A stretch of 64,000 bases of DNA from Acridotheres tristis (Eukaryota; Chordata; Aves; Passeriformes; Sturnidae), in the NCBI GenBank assembly GCA_037013685.1, contig CM072895.1, positions 8,158,463 through 8,222,462 of the forward strand. Direction: 5' to 3'. Made by a program: the position numbers and the translations under genes. The notes under the pieces are model-generated. The model saw only the letters and a program-made list of their open reading frames with translations. It had not been told where the DNA came from and ran no database searches. Shown here piece by piece: positions 37,253 to 50,210 of the stretch; within the stretch, counting starts at the first letter, position 1, and every line of letters begins with the position of its first letter.

Positions 37253-37330
37253 AATTATTGTTTTTAAAGAATACACTTTGCATTTTTGGCACCTGTCCAG
37301 CTGTGGCTCTTTGAAGACCTCACAAATGAG

Positions 37331-37436
37331 CAATCTGGTGGTGGGAGGGGTCCCTGACCGTGGCAGGGGGGAAGAGTTTGGAACAAGATGATCTTTAAGG
37401 CCCCTTCCAACCCAAACCATTCTATTAATCCATGAT
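37331..37436 (+). mobile_element. CR1 LINE, 3'-end fragment
   Basis: GGTGGTGGGAGGGGTCCCTG (from about 37337), then CCGTGGCAGGGGGGAAGAG, GAACAAGATGATCTTTAAGG and CCCCTTCCAACCCAAACCAT, ending TTCTATTAATCCATGATT. It matches the avian CR1 terminus, where GGCAGGGGGGTTGGAACTAGATGATCTTTAAGGTCCCTTCCAACCC is followed by ATTCTATG repeats. It is the least diverged of the short CR1 tails here, so it may be a younger insertion. It has no coding content. Confidence 0.9.
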
Positions 37437-40400
37437 TGTAATTAAGCTGTACATCACTTCAGGTCTGGTTTGCTGCAGGGGCTTTATGGAAGAAACTGAA
37501 GGGTCTTCCTATCCTTCCTGCCCTCTGGAAACATCATTCTTAGTAAACATCTTTTCTGGGTGCTCCAGTTGGGTAAGCAAGGGAAGCTCTTGCTGCTCAT
37601 CGTGCACCTGTTTTTACAGAGCAATTTGTGAGGTAGCAGCTGTCAGATGGCTTCTGGTGGAAATGAGGCCTGGGATAATGCAGCACTTATTCAATTGACT
37701 TGGGTCAGGCTACACCAGGGCTGCTTGTACAGCTAATTCCCATTGCTGTACCTTGCACCCCACTTGTGTTGCTGATGCTTCAGGCTTTGGCTGGAAATAA
37801 TTTCTGGAAGAAAGGAGCTCCACAGTGCTGGTGTTTTGTATGATAGGAGAGTTGCTCAGAATCCTTCCCCATGACCTCATCTGTGGCAGTCTGCCAGCCT
37901 GCAGTCCCATCTCTAGTGCATCCTGTCTGGTTCCCCTGCTCTTGTGCCCCTGGGCTGCCCCATGGGCATGTGATGACACTTTTCTGTCCTGGTGCTGGCA
38001 GGAAGGCAGAGGTGTCACTCTACTTCTATTTGTGACAAATAGCTGTGAACTGCAGGAACACCTGCGTTTTATGAGTCTCTGATGTGGACCTACTCTGTTG
38101 AGGCACTTTGACTTGCCTGGGCTGGACTCACTGGTACAGCAGGATTTCTCCAAAGTCAGAAGTCTGTCCCCAACACTGTGCACAAAAGGTGCATTCCGGG
38201 CACATGCAGCCCTAGCTCAGGATCCTAACTCAGGCTGGAGGGATGGGAAATCTCTCAGTGCCTGTCAGGGGACAGGGCTGGGGAGGGCTGGTGCAGAGGA
38301 GATATATCTGCTGCAGGGAGGGAGAGACTTCCAGGAACTTTATTGTTAGATGCAAGTTGGGAAGGGGGTGCTAAGGGGTTATTCTCAGTTTTGGGAAACA
38401 TACAGCAATTGGTGAAGGGTTGACAGTGGATGAAGGGCTCTCCCTCACTGCTCCTCTCTTCTCCCCATGGTATTTTAAACGGCACTCTCAGGAGCAAAGG
38501 GCTGCTATTGGCACAGCAGCACAGTGCCTGGAGACAGTTTTCCCAGATGTACATAAGCTCTGTGTGCTTCCTGGGGGAGCAGACTTTGTGAACAATGCCC
38601 TACCATGTTCAGGAACACATTTATTTACACCAAGATGATGATGATTATTTTGCTGGTTTCGATAGTTTTGAAACAGCTATACTTGAGGGCGTTGGAGCTT
38701 TTTATCTTTGTATTAATGCCCTGCCTTCCAGAAGAAGGCTTGACAAGAAAGAGAAATTTGGCTTCTTTCACAGAGACATACATTAACAAATAGCAGCAGG
38801 ACACTAATCCTGTCTTTGGTTCGTTTCTGTATTGTTTTTGTAGCTTTATTTTTTCCTGGAATGTGCAGCACGTGGAGCAAACTCAGTGGAGACATAGAGA
38901 GGGGTCCAAAGGAGGCAGTGAGTGCTGCTTACTGACTGAGCACGGCTCAGAGCATGCACTGAGTATCTGAATGTGAAGAGTTAGGAACCAGAACGAAGTC
39001 GTGATGGTGAAATACAAAACCTGACAAATGGAGCTTCTTGTTTAAAGCCCTGACAACCTCGTCCAGGTGCTGTGCTGACAGGGCTCCAAAGCAAAGCAGA
39101 CTCGTTAGGTATGGTTGTCTGGGTCTTGCTCATGCACCTTCCTCTCCAGGGCTGGACTCTGCTGGTGTAGACACATCACAGCAATTAAAAGGGGTCTTGC
39201 TCTGGCTCTGGATCTTTCTACCCTGATTCAGATCACTGAACCAGTGCAGAGCACTGTGTGAACATTGTATGGGCTGTTCCCCAGCTTAGCACTCGTGGCT
39301 GGATTTGATGTGGAAGTTCATACTAAAACCCTGCTGTTTAAGAAATGCTTTACCTTTTACCCCTCTCCTCAGGCATTTGCCCAGAAATGGCTGGTGTCTG
39401 ATAGCATTTGTGAATGAGTTGGTCACAGTCCAATCCTTAATAGCCATCTGTATTTCCCTGCATCAGACCAGGATCCAGCTCAGTTGGTCTGATTAGCAAA
39501 GCCCCAGAGAGGGCCCTGGCTAAATATCACAGTGAGCAAACCTCAGCCTCCAGCTCTGGGCTGGGTCCATCACACCTAGAGGCAAAGGGGTGCTTTTTAA
39601 TTTTTTTTTTTTTATCCACTGATGATGCTGTTTTGTCAAAGTCTCTGTTTCTCATCCAAATTGTTTTGGGCCATGTTCCGACTCCCTTAACTTTGGCTTC
39701 ATTGTAGCTTAGTTTGCCTGTAGCCATACTAGTGAAAATAATTAAAGTGTAAAGGATTACTTGGTGTGAAGAAAGGTGGAAGAATTGGGCCCTTGATTAA
39801 AGCACTAAAAATAGCAAAATAGAGTTTCAAAGAAGATGTAATTACTTCTTTTATCTGCCCAGCTCTTATCATTTGTGACAGTTACTGGATGTTTCTTGGT
39901 GTGTTTTCAGACCTGTGACTTGATTGCATATTGCAGAGTCTTTTATTCGGCTCCTGAACATTGCAGCAATCTCTGCTTAAACAAATGTAACAATAGCAGT
40001 CAGGTACCCATTGCATTTGCTATTTTTGCCCTGTCAACTCATCCTTTCAGAAGACACAATCCGAAATCAGTTTCTTCCATATTTATTCTCCATCAGTGAA
40101 CTCCCAGATCAGATTTGCTCAGCTTTAAAGCCAAAACAAGGTTTCTGTGCTGAATGCTCAGCCTGGCATCTAAACCTCAAGCTGTGTTCTTCCTGCCGTG
40201 CACGTCACCGTGTCAGCAGCCACGGTGCTGGAACCAGCCCTTCACTGGCAATTTTGCTGGAGGTGCAGGACGTGGAAAAAAAAAAAAAAAAAAAAAAAAA
40301 ATTTGCTTTCTGGTCTACACAAATTTTGTTATCAGAAAACTGAATATGTATTAAGCCAAACTTGTTTTTCTTTTGCAATGGGCAAACTCCGGTTTTTTTC

Positions 40401-42420
40401 AAGAAAGTGCAGGTGCTGTAGAGGGGAGCTGGGACCATGGGCATGGGACAGGCTTTGAAGGCAGCAGTGGGTGGTACCACAGCATCCTTTAACTGATGTT
40501 GCCCTTCTGTTTAAGAGCAAACAAAGAAATGCCTCCTTCAGTGTTTAGCCTGTATTGTTTCCTGGTGCAGCCCATTACAGAGACAAATGGGTGTAAAGCA
40601 GCCCCCAGGACTGTCCCATGTGCTGTGGCTGAGAGACAAATGACAGCTTGACAATTTCCTGTGTGTTTTCTCAGCAAGGCTCTTTTTAATTGTTAGAAGG
40701 TTTTCTCTTCTTCCATTAGTGTGATGTCATTAGACTGCAGCTCATGGGATTTTACACTAAATTTTTCATGCTGGGAAGCAGAAGTGGTTCTGATTTTTTT
40801 TTTTTTTCGCCCCGCTTGTCATGGTTTTGATTAGGAATTCAACTGATCCCTGTCCAGAAGAGCCTTTATCAAAATGCAGCTAGGGAATTAATAAGTAAAA
40901 AGTACACGAAAACTTTTTGTCTGAGTTAGAACAATAAGCATTCCTAAAGCTTCTTAGTCTTCTGTCTGTCTCTCAGCCCTCTTAGCTTGAACAGGGAGAT
41001 AAATTAATATTCTATTAAGAAAGTTTTGCTTTTTTCTTGTTGAGTTGATTTTGGCTTGAATAACCTGCTGTGTGCATGGGAAGTTGTCAGGGATCTTGTG
41101 AGGAATAAACTGTGCTTTGGATACTGGGGAATGTTCTCTGTTCATTACAGTACCTTTGTTTCTCTCCAAGTTTCAGTATTTCAGATCTGGTAGGAAGACC
41201 TTTGGCAGAGGCAGGATGACAGTTAGTTAGAAAGTCAGTTGTATTTTCTGAAAATACAAAAAATCCAAATGTCAGTGTAGTTTCTGTGTGTTCTTACAAT
41301 TGAGTCAGTTGAGTAATCTAATTTTTCTCCTCTCTAAAGTTAAATCAAACTATGCTGATTTATTTCGAAGGACAAACGTTCCCCCCAGTTCCTTTCTCTG
41401 GGGCTAGACTTGAAGTGTGCAATCTATGGGAGGCCATCTGCCAGTGCAAGGAACGTGAGCAGAAATCTCTTCCCCTTAATGAATGAGTTTACTTGCCATT
41501 AATATTGTTGATTGGTTTCCTGACAAAATATTGCCATGCTCAACAGAGAGCTGCCTTGTCTTCCATCCAGGAGCTGCTTATCAGCCCTGACAAAACAAGC
41601 TACTTCATTGTAAGTTTACAGAGGATTGTGAAATTTCTTAAAGCAAGTGGCAAAAGGTGATTTCTTTTTTTTTTTCCTTTGGTTTTTTTTGTTTCTTCAA
41701 GTCTGTGCATGCCAAAGTCTTGACAAGGTGAAGGCCCGTGCAGTGTATTTGTTGGCATATTTCCTTGCCCTTCTGAAAGTCTGTTTTGATTGCGTTGGTT
41801 TTTCTGCTTTGTACCTTCGAGCAACAACTCAACTTTAACAATGCATGTGAGAAACTCCACAAAGAGTTACTTTTATGTGTTGGCTGCTTGGAAACAACTC
41901 TTTTCTGTGACTTACATCCCTACTCCCAGCTGCCAGCTGAGATATATAGTGCTTACTCTACTGGATAGCAGTTATACAAATTGTACTTGTGTGGGCAGCA
42001 CCTGTCAAATCCTAAACCTAAGTACTCAACTTGGAGCCCTAAAGACTTTATTCCCATGATTTGTTTTTATTCCTCCTTTCTGTAGTGTGTCATCATAACT
42101 TCTGGAGCCACTGATTGCTATCAGCTAACCAAATCTGACAGGAAAATGATAGCCTCAAAGGTGAAATCTAAAATCTTTGTGGAAGATGGCTCATGGGGCA
42201 CTTCTATGACAGTGTCCTCTGCCCATATTGAAAATGTCAGTGTGGACTTAGTTGCCTCTAGATAAAGAACAGCTTTCTCTTAGAGAAAAGACCTGCATGG
42301 GAGAACTTTTGGGCAGGCTTGGCTGCAGGAGGGATTTTGGAGAAAGGTTATGCCCTCTTGGTTGGCTGTTTTGGTCAGTGATGAGGTGAAAGTCTGCTGG
42401 GAAGGAGGTTTCATCCTACA
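37437..42420. other. unique non-coding sequence, no gene seen
   Basis: No supported gene. A 157-codon minus-strand frame at 37710-38183 competes with an 85-codon plus-strand frame and has no domain. At 38595-38793 two plus-strand frames overlap. At 42086-42265 an AG-preceded open segment is discussed as a weak exon candidate. Homopolymer tracts lie at 39599-39614, 40276-40301, 40792-40807 and about 41665-41692. Confidence 0.5.
40276..40301. repeat. poly-A tract (26 A)
   Basis: The longest pure homopolymer in the window. No polyadenylation hexamer lies within 30 bp upstream and no gene-like body was recognised, so a retrocopy is not supported. The upstream sequence GGTGCAGGACGTGG is unique here. 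Confidence 0.95.
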
Positions 42421-42462
42421 CCTGCAGAGGTCCTGGTGTGACCTGCAGAGGTCCTGGTGTGA
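42421..42462. repeat. 21-bp tandem duplication
   Basis: CCTGCAGAGGTCCTGGTGTG plus A occurs at 42421-42441 and again, identically, at 42442-42462. A partial third copy (CCTGCAG) starts at 42463. Exact identity suggests a recent slippage duplication. The period is a multiple of three, but no coding frame is supported. Confidence 0.95.
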
Positions 42463-42469
42463 CCTGCAG

Positions 42470-45400
42470 GCTGCAGACTTTGCCCTCTGCAGGTTTAAGT
42501 CCAGCCTGTGAGGGTGGTGGGCTTGCTCAGACCTCTCATGGGGCTTTGACTTGGCTCTTCTCTCTTCAAAGGCCTCAGTCAAAGTTTCCTATGCAGGGTT
42601 TGTTGGAGCAGCAGGCAAAGGCTGGCAGCCTTGGCAGGTCCATTCAGCTGCCACTCAGTCTGAATTCAAGCCACACTCAGCTTTTCCATGAGCAGGATTG
42701 GGCTGGGAGCTGTGGGGTTGACAGTGTGTGTTTCCCAGCCCCTAAAGCTGTTCCCTTGCTGAGCCAAGGACTTGAGAAGGGCAACAGGAGAGCAGAGATT
42801 TTTCCCAAATCCCTAAAGTTTCCATTCAGAGTAGGTTCTCAACTCTTAGCCTGTCTTTCTCCTTGCATTTAAGACTTTAAATATTGGGAAATGGTGCTGT
42901 TTTGCTTTTGGAATGGCAATTTAACTCTCCTGTAATCCTCAGCTGTTATGTCTCAGTGACAGTAACAAGAATTTGGAAGAAGCTGTGGTTTGATGCCAGG
43001 GTGAGAGGTGTTTGTCTTGCTTTCCCAAGGAATTTAGGAATTTCTGTTCTACATCATCCCTCCTGATTACAAAAGCTATTGCTGTCCTTCAAAATAAGCC
43101 TTGTGCTCTTTTCCCTGTCACCCCAATCTGTGTCTTCTCTGTGCTGGACCGTGCCCAGATCAATATTCTCCAAACCCTTTGATTCTCACATGTGCTACAA
43201 AATCTGTAGCCTCTGCCCTGTTTGGGTGTAATTAGAGGGACCTCATGTGATGGCTCACCTGCTTGTGGCTATTAGAGAGCACATTTCCTTCCTATCTGTC
43301 TTGGCACGTCCCCATACTTTGTTGGATACTCAGAGATGAAATCTGGTTTTGACTTCATTAAGTGACTCTGAAACATGGACACAAACCAAAGCCCAGGCAG
43401 ATGACAGCCTTGATTGTGCTGTGTATATTTTTTTCACTTTTTTGAGTGGATGAGTTTGTAGCTTTCATAATGATGTTTGGCTGGTGTCTGAATGGGGCTG
43501 AGATGGCAGATTGCCCAAAGTGTTGTGACTGATCTAGAATGAGCTGGGAGCCTCTACATCCTGGGGAAAGTGAGACTTGGCAGGCACCATGTCCCATCTC
43601 CTAATGTCCTTGGCTTCAGGAATTTCTCATTTCTTTAGCAGAGAAGCCCAGTCAGGCCCAGCATGTCGTGAAACAAATCTGCTGCAGATGAAAATGGCAT
43701 TCTTGTTTCTTAGCAGATCCCATTTAAATGGCAGCATGAGCCTGGAGATCATCTGCTGTGTGCACTCTTTGTTCTGAGCTTGTCCAGACGGGTGATTTGC
43801 ATGGCCATCATTTCCAAAAGTGTCATCTGCCTCAGACCAGATGTTCACCCTTCCTCCACTGAGACTCTGAACCTTTCTTTTTGTTCCTTACTCTTGAAAT
43901 AAATCTCCTGTAGACATTATAATCCAGATTTAAACGAGACAAGCTGAGTGACATATCCAGCTAATATCAGGATAGTTAACCTTGCTGACCATCCTCCATG
44001 AGGATGAGACAAGGGTATGGTCTATTTTATATCATAATGTACAAAAAGAAGATCCTGGCTGTATAATATCTTTTCACCAGCTATCCTGGTATCATGAAAG
44101 CATCTCCAGTTTGTTTTGTTGCTTATGTTTCTTTATCTGCATTTAATTCTGCCTCTGAAGTTCCTAATTCTTCCTGCAAAAAGTGAAACCAGCAATTGCA
44201 CACTGTGAGAAAACTCTGAGATCTTGAGTTGCTGAAAATGTACAACATGTTGCACAGTAAAAGGAAAACTGTCCTTTCTGTTCTCCTGTCTTTCCTCCTC
44301 CTATGCCCACCAAACATTTCTATAATGGAAAGATAACTTGGACAGAAATTTCTATTCTAAATTCCCTTTTTCTCACTGAATAGGGCACATAATCCCTACA
44401 GCAGGATTACTTTCACTTATGATGCTGTCTTTGAAGATTTATTGTTCTTTAAACATTTCTTGGATGCTACATTTGAATTTGATGCACTTTTTTTTTTTTT
44501 TTTTTCAAATAGCACGAATCCTGTGCATTGCTTTTGTGCCTTTCCTTCTGTAACAGGAGTCAAATGATGCAACTAATTATAAGGAAATGAAAGGTTGCCT
44601 GGTGTTTATTAGGCCCTGGCAGTGTGCTCTGTGCCTCGTGGAACAGGAAATCAGAGTCTCTGCTTCAGTGCTCTCATGACCTGAGCAGGGCAGTGAATAT
44701 TACATCCAAGACAAGCAAGGTCTGGTGAATCAGACAACCAAAGCTTCGTCTGAAAGCTGTTTTTTACAATTTGTTGGTGAGTTTGTTTGAAAGGTCTCAC
44801 CAAAGTGATGTCTCTGCAGAGACACAAATGTAAGGAGTGTGGTCAGGCACGTAAGAAAGAGCAGATTTTATGCATGGGTGGAAGGTGAGACTTCCACAAG
44901 AGTGAGCAAAAGACAGAATCTGGTTGGGAGCCTGGAAGGGAGCACAGGGAGTAAAGGGGGAGGATGAGTTGTTGGGGAGATGTGTGTGGGAGGCAGGAAG
45001 CTTGGACTTAGAGTGGTAGGTGAAATGAAGCCAGTGGTGTGGTTGAAAAATAGGATTGGGCTCAAGTGCATGCAGAAAAAGCAGAATTGCAGAGGAAGTG
45101 CATTGGGCAGGCAGAAAGCAAATGAAAAGCAAAAAGCACCAAGGCTGGACTGTGGATGGACACGAGTTAGATCAGTCCTGGATTCCTGAAAACAAAGCTT
45201 GAGGTTACACTGAGCAAATAAGGAGTAAAAACAGATGGCAGAGTGGATTGAGTCCCTGCAGATAACAGGAGAGTTCAGTGCTTAGTAACTTCAGTATTCC
45301 TGTCAAAACATTTAATAAGTCTTTCAAACTGGTTTCGTTTTTTCTCTTTATTTTCTTTGTTTTGGAGTACAAAGCATGGCTGAGTTTATAGTGGTGGACT

Positions 45401-48400
45401 TGGACCTGACCTGGGAGGTGGAGCTGAGCCAGGATGGTTGGCCCAGTTCAAGGTGCTGGGCAGATTGTGCTGCTCCAAAGCATGGATTTGGACTCTCCCT
45501 TAGATCTCCTTCCATCAGTCCTCAGGGACTGCCCTGAATGCAGGTAATGCAGACAAAATAAAACGGCAGAAGAGGTAGATGGAGAGCCAGTGCAGAGCCT
45601 GCAGCCTGCTTTGCAAGCACTGGGATGTCACTCCTGCATGGAACTGGCACCTGGGGCTGCACTTGACAGAGCAGTGCCTGCCAAGAGCATAGTTTCTTCT
45701 TTCCTAGTTGTATTTTCCTCAGAGGTTAATTTACATAATGTAATGCAGTAATGGGGTGCTAACATGTGGCATGGTTGAGTTCAGCTCTGGGATGGCTTAT
45801 TTGCATTAATGCCCATCAGCTGGTGCTGGCATCTGCCTTTTTTATTTGAAAAGGGAATCTCCCATGTCTCCTTCTATACCTGCCACCTATTCAGCAGGAG
45901 ATGGGACATCAGATCCCTGGCTCTTCTTCTAGTGTCTCTGGATTAAGACTTGGAGATGATAATGCTCAGGGGAGAGAGACATTGCTGGATAATTTCCCTG
46001 ATCTGCTTGTTGATGTGTTTTTCAAATGGCTGCAGTGTCAATGAAGTGAGCTGATGCATGTGCCAGATTCCTATTGAACTTATCCTAGCACAAATTCTCA
46101 CGCCCCATCCTGTGTGTAATGAGTCCCTTTGCTAACACAGTTCCCTGCAGTGCTTACACCCTGCTGCTTGCTGAGGTTTCATGGGTTTCCCAAAGCCCTC
46201 ACAGCTGAAGGAGTTGGTGGCCTGGCCCTTCTGGCCCCTGCAGGGAGGGTCTCAGAGCTGAGTGCCTGGTGGCATTCCCTGGATGAGCAGTGGTGAGTGG
46301 CACGTTCAGCTGGAGCTATGGAATCAGGGAGCAGTGCTGACTGCCAAGACCAGAGAGGATTTTTTTGAACAACTGGAGTGTAGGGCTCAGACTTGCAGAG
46401 CTGGGAGTGCCAGGTGAACTATGAATTAATGTGTAAAAAGCCCTGGGAAAGTTCACAATTGTGTATGTTGTTATGAAGTCGATACCCAAGTTATGCTGGG
46501 TCTATTGAGCTGGATACATTTCGTGATCCTTTGATTGCCCTTTAAGCTTTCTTTCCCCTCTAGTGTGATTTTCTGTTTTTTCTCTATCCTCTCATCCTCC
46601 AGCACAGTAACCACACCTTGGTGCATTTCTTTACTCACTGCAAGCTAAAAAGGGACAAGCTTTACAGATGCTGAGATCAAATGGGGTCTTCTGGAGCATT
46701 TCAAGAGGGAGCAGGCCCCTTGAGCAGACTGGAAAAGGTCCAGGATTGCATATGGGCAGCAGATTCTGAGGGTTGATGGGAGGGGTGAGCAGTTCCTCCA
46801 TGTGTCAGCTGCCTGCAAGTGGTTGTAAAACAATCCACCACAGGTTGAGAAAAGGTTGCAAACATATGGAATCGTTCATTTGGCTACCTTTGAGCTAGAA
46901 AAGAAAATAAAGCTGTGTAATTGATCCAAAGTATATGTAGGATACAGTGTCATTTTTTGAGAGCTCTTTTAGTGTTTGGTGCTAAGGAAGGATGTGTTTG
47001 TTAGGGGCCTTTTCAGAGCAGGCAGGAGGAGCTGCCAGGTGAAGCTCCAACTAGTTTCTGTACCCCCAAGGTGACTGGGATGAGGTGAATAATCTGCTGC
47101 TTGGGACTCAAATATTGTGGGTTGTTTGGCTTTGCTCTAAGAAGGAAAGACAGAAAAAATTTGGAAGATGCAGTAGGTTATTATAGACAAGCAGTCACAC
47201 TTTGATCATTTGCTAGCCAAGTGAATCCTTGAATCCAAGTGAATCTTGAATCCTGGCTGCATCAGGTTGGGGTTGTCCACAGTAAATCTGCTTGGCTTTA
47301 TTGCCTAAAACGTGTGACTGTGGCAGTCTGTGTCTCTGAAGGTGGAACTCCTTCCTCTTGGGCTGAATTGCCCAGAGTCAAGACCATGGGTGAGGGCTCT
47401 GTCTTCCAGTACTGGAGCTGGAAGATGAAACATCCTCTGAGAAGGTCAAAAGAAGGGCTAGAGAGGAAAGTGGGAAAGCAGAGATCATTAAGTGCCTCTT
47501 TGATCCTGGCTTTTCTTACATGATTGTCTGGAGTGGAGGAGGGAACTGATCCAAGCAATCCTTTCCAGTCCTTGACCCGTGCTTGCTAACTTGCAATTGC
47601 TTTTTACAATCACCACTTTAAAATGAATATTTGCATGAACAGGCATGAGCTGGACCAAAACAATCACAAAAGAAAAGCTGGTTGGAAGCTGTTTCTAGTA
47701 GCACTGTCTGCAAACAAAACAAGATGTGCAGCACAAAACCTATTAACTCGATTTGCTATATTTATTCTTTGTGTGTTCAGGAACAGCATGTTGCTATGGG
47801 CCATCGTGTAATCCAAATTGCCTTGCAGGGGCTCAGAGGTTTAAACCATTCCAGAAGTTTCACAGCACTTTCTTCCCTCCAGAGGCCACCTGGCAGCACT
47901 GCAGATTTCCACATGTGATTTTCATCTAAGGTCTTCCCCAGCTATATATAAATCATGGCAGTGAAATCATCTGAGGATGCTAGGAACTTTAGAAAAAGCC
48001 CTTTGGGGCTGAGATGTAAACAGGCCTTTCCTGATGGGATTTCATTTATGTTTCATTGAGGCTAAATTCTTCCCTTGGCTACGCTAGGCTGTTCTTAAAA
48101 TAAATGGCTTAAAACTGGTTTTGGGACTGGAGTGGTTTTTTTTGTAAAAATGCTCTTTCATGTCAGAGCTATACTGGGTCAGCTCTGCCTAAAAGGTTGA
48201 GGCTCTATTTCAGGTATTACTCAAAGTACCTATTAGTGTTTTGCCCATGACACAAGTGCCTGGGAAGTCTTCATGTGGTTGCCCTAAGAAGGGGGAAATG
48301 GTGGCTTGTCTAGACACAAAAAGGGGAAACTTTTTTGGTAATAGGACTTTGGAGTAACCCACCACACTGATTAAAGTGTCCAGCATTGGGGTGGTGGGTG

Positions 48401-50187
48401 CAATTGCTTTTGAATACATTTGGATTAGCAGGAAAAATAATGGAAGTGTGGTGTTGCTTTTACTTATTTTTTTCTTAGCTGGAAGTTGGAGTCAGCAATT
48501 TCTGCTGCCATGGCAAACCAGGTGTTAGTACCCCAGCTGACAGAATAGGTGCATGTGCAATCAGTGCTGAGGTAAAACATGAAAGAACTGTTTGGTTAGC
48601 ATTGGCTCTGATGTTGTAGATCAGGAACTCACACACATTCAGCAGAATTTGGCATTACTGCATGGGTTTTGGCCCAAACCTTGTCATCCATTACCTCAGG
48701 GCTCTGGAGAAATCTTTCAGTAGTCACCTATTCCTAATACCCAGTACCAAGGACTGGTTGCTGATCAAAGGTGTTGGGTGTTTTGTTTTTCCTTCAAATA
48801 CTGAAAACTAGTTTTATTTTTGGTGCCTGATACCAGTGGCGGGTAGAAAGGATGAATTCCTTCTGAACTAAGTGGGCTTTAAAAAAATATGCAGCAGGTG
48901 GATGGTGTAGTTCTGCTACAGCTTTCCTTTAATGTGGGAGAGTGGAATGTAATTGCATCAAGTAGTGGTTTTGAAATATAAAATGTCCATTAGTGCATAA
49001 TTAGGGAGTTAATGATGTGTTGCCAAACATGTGGTAACCTCTTTTTCTCCGCCAAACTTGGAGGCACTGTTGCTTATTGCATTAGTTTCTTGGAAAATGT
49101 TCCCCACTGGCTGTACCTACTGGGTCTGTCTCCAGGAGCTCCTGGAACTGGACTGAAGGTCTTTGTCATGCTGAACATGCCTGAAAATGTTATCCTGAGT
49201 ACATCTGGGCCCAGCCAGTCTGGGCTACCTTGAAACACGAAGAGTAGAGAAGCAAAAGGTCAAAATGGAAGAGCACAAGGGAAATTCAGAGCACTCTGTT
49301 GAAAGAAGTGAGTCAAATTCTTACAAACCTGTCTCTACTGGATGGAAGGACCCAGCACCCAGTCCTAATGCTTTTCTGTGGTACCTACAGAGCACATGAT
49401 TGTCTGAGGAAATAGTTACAGATTTTCCTTGATCTCCTATTCACCCAAGACTGACCTGCTTAGGAAAGCCAGCTCATTCACCTAAGTAAGTCTCTTGCAA
49501 TAAGCTTGAATCCAAATCTGGACATTTTAATTGAAAATGGTTGATGATAAGAAAGGAATGGTCCTTTGTTCATTTCTGACATTGCATATTATGTTAGGTC
49601 AAGTTTCTTTTTGCTTCATATTAATGAGATGTCTTCACTGATGATTAAAAATAATAATTAAAAGATTATTCCCTTTAGCTACAAAATCTCTATCTGTTTG
49701 GACAGGGAGTGTTGTCCAGGGTGAGCAATTGCACGTTCTGTCAGAGCCAATTTTGGTGTTTGGTTCTGGGCTGACAAATAGCTTTGTGCACATTGTAATA
49801 TTATTCCAGGAATGATACTTGGAAATTCTTCATGCTAGATGGAAGATACAGTACAGATCTCAGTGGGTAAAGTAAAACACCTACAAATTTCCTTATGATT
49901 TGGCAGCTACTGTTTAGGGTTTTTTTTTTTTTAGGATAGCTAGGTCAACTTTTGAATTAAAGGATTTTTGTCTCAAATCAAGCTTGGATTACCTTGACCT
50001 GTGAGAGTGAGGCATATCTTTGTACTGCTGAGTTCCTTTTCTTTGTCATGTTCAAATATTCTGCTTGTAAATTCCCCCTGTGTTTCAATCACCAGATCTC
50101 ATTGTCCTGTTTTCTTCCATGCCAGCTTTCACACAGATCTGCCTCTGTCTCCTGGAAGATTAAGTGATCTGTGTCTCCCTTTTCCCA
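42470..50187. other. unique non-coding sequence, no gene seen
   Basis: No supported gene. 45380-46400 is GC-richer. 47620-47800 is AT-rich, contains an octamer-like ATTTGCAT (near 47630), and could be a conserved non-coding block. 44580-44740 weakly resembles the TTTATTAAGCACTTACTGTGTGC-type end of old L2/MIR elements. A T-run lies at 44488-44505. The minus frame at 44797-45132 (111 aa) is antisense to another open frame and has no domain. Confidence 0.5.
44488..44505. repeat. poly-T tract (18 T)
   Basis: A pure T-run followed by CAAATAGCACG. There is no AG acceptor with a credible exon after it. Confidence 0.9.
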
Positions 50188-50210
50188 TTTTTTTTTTTTT
50201 TTTTTTTTTT
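50188..50210. repeat. poly-T tract (23 T)
   Basis: A pure T-run preceded by a C/T-rich segment (TCTCCCTTTTCCCA). On the minus strand it is a 23-base poly-A. The sequence on the minus strand before it (50211 upwards) shows no gene-like body. Confidence 0.95.

Larger units (their letters stand above)
26051..37330. other. unique non-coding sequence, no gene seen
   Basis: Alternating AT-rich and GC-richer segments (27100-27800, 29000-29800 and 30280-30560 are the GC-richer ones). Frames of 125-188 codons occur in the GC-richer parts on both strands at once, a sign of chance openness. 31990-32170 and 33920-34180 look like possible conserved non-coding DNA. 36040-36240 has unusually frequent CpG and may be an unrecognised repeat. 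Simple repeats are listed separately. Confidence 0.5.

Noticed and set aside
38595..38793. Two overlapping plus-strand frames (one with four consecutive Asp codons) as a possible exon
   Set aside because: The Asp run comes from a GAT repeat, both frames are equally open, and no convincing acceptor or donor frames them.
40276..40301. Poly-A tail of a processed pseudogene
   Set aside because: No AATAAA or ATTAAA lies in the 30 bp upstream, the upstream 300 bp has no gene-like reading frame, and no target-site duplication was found.
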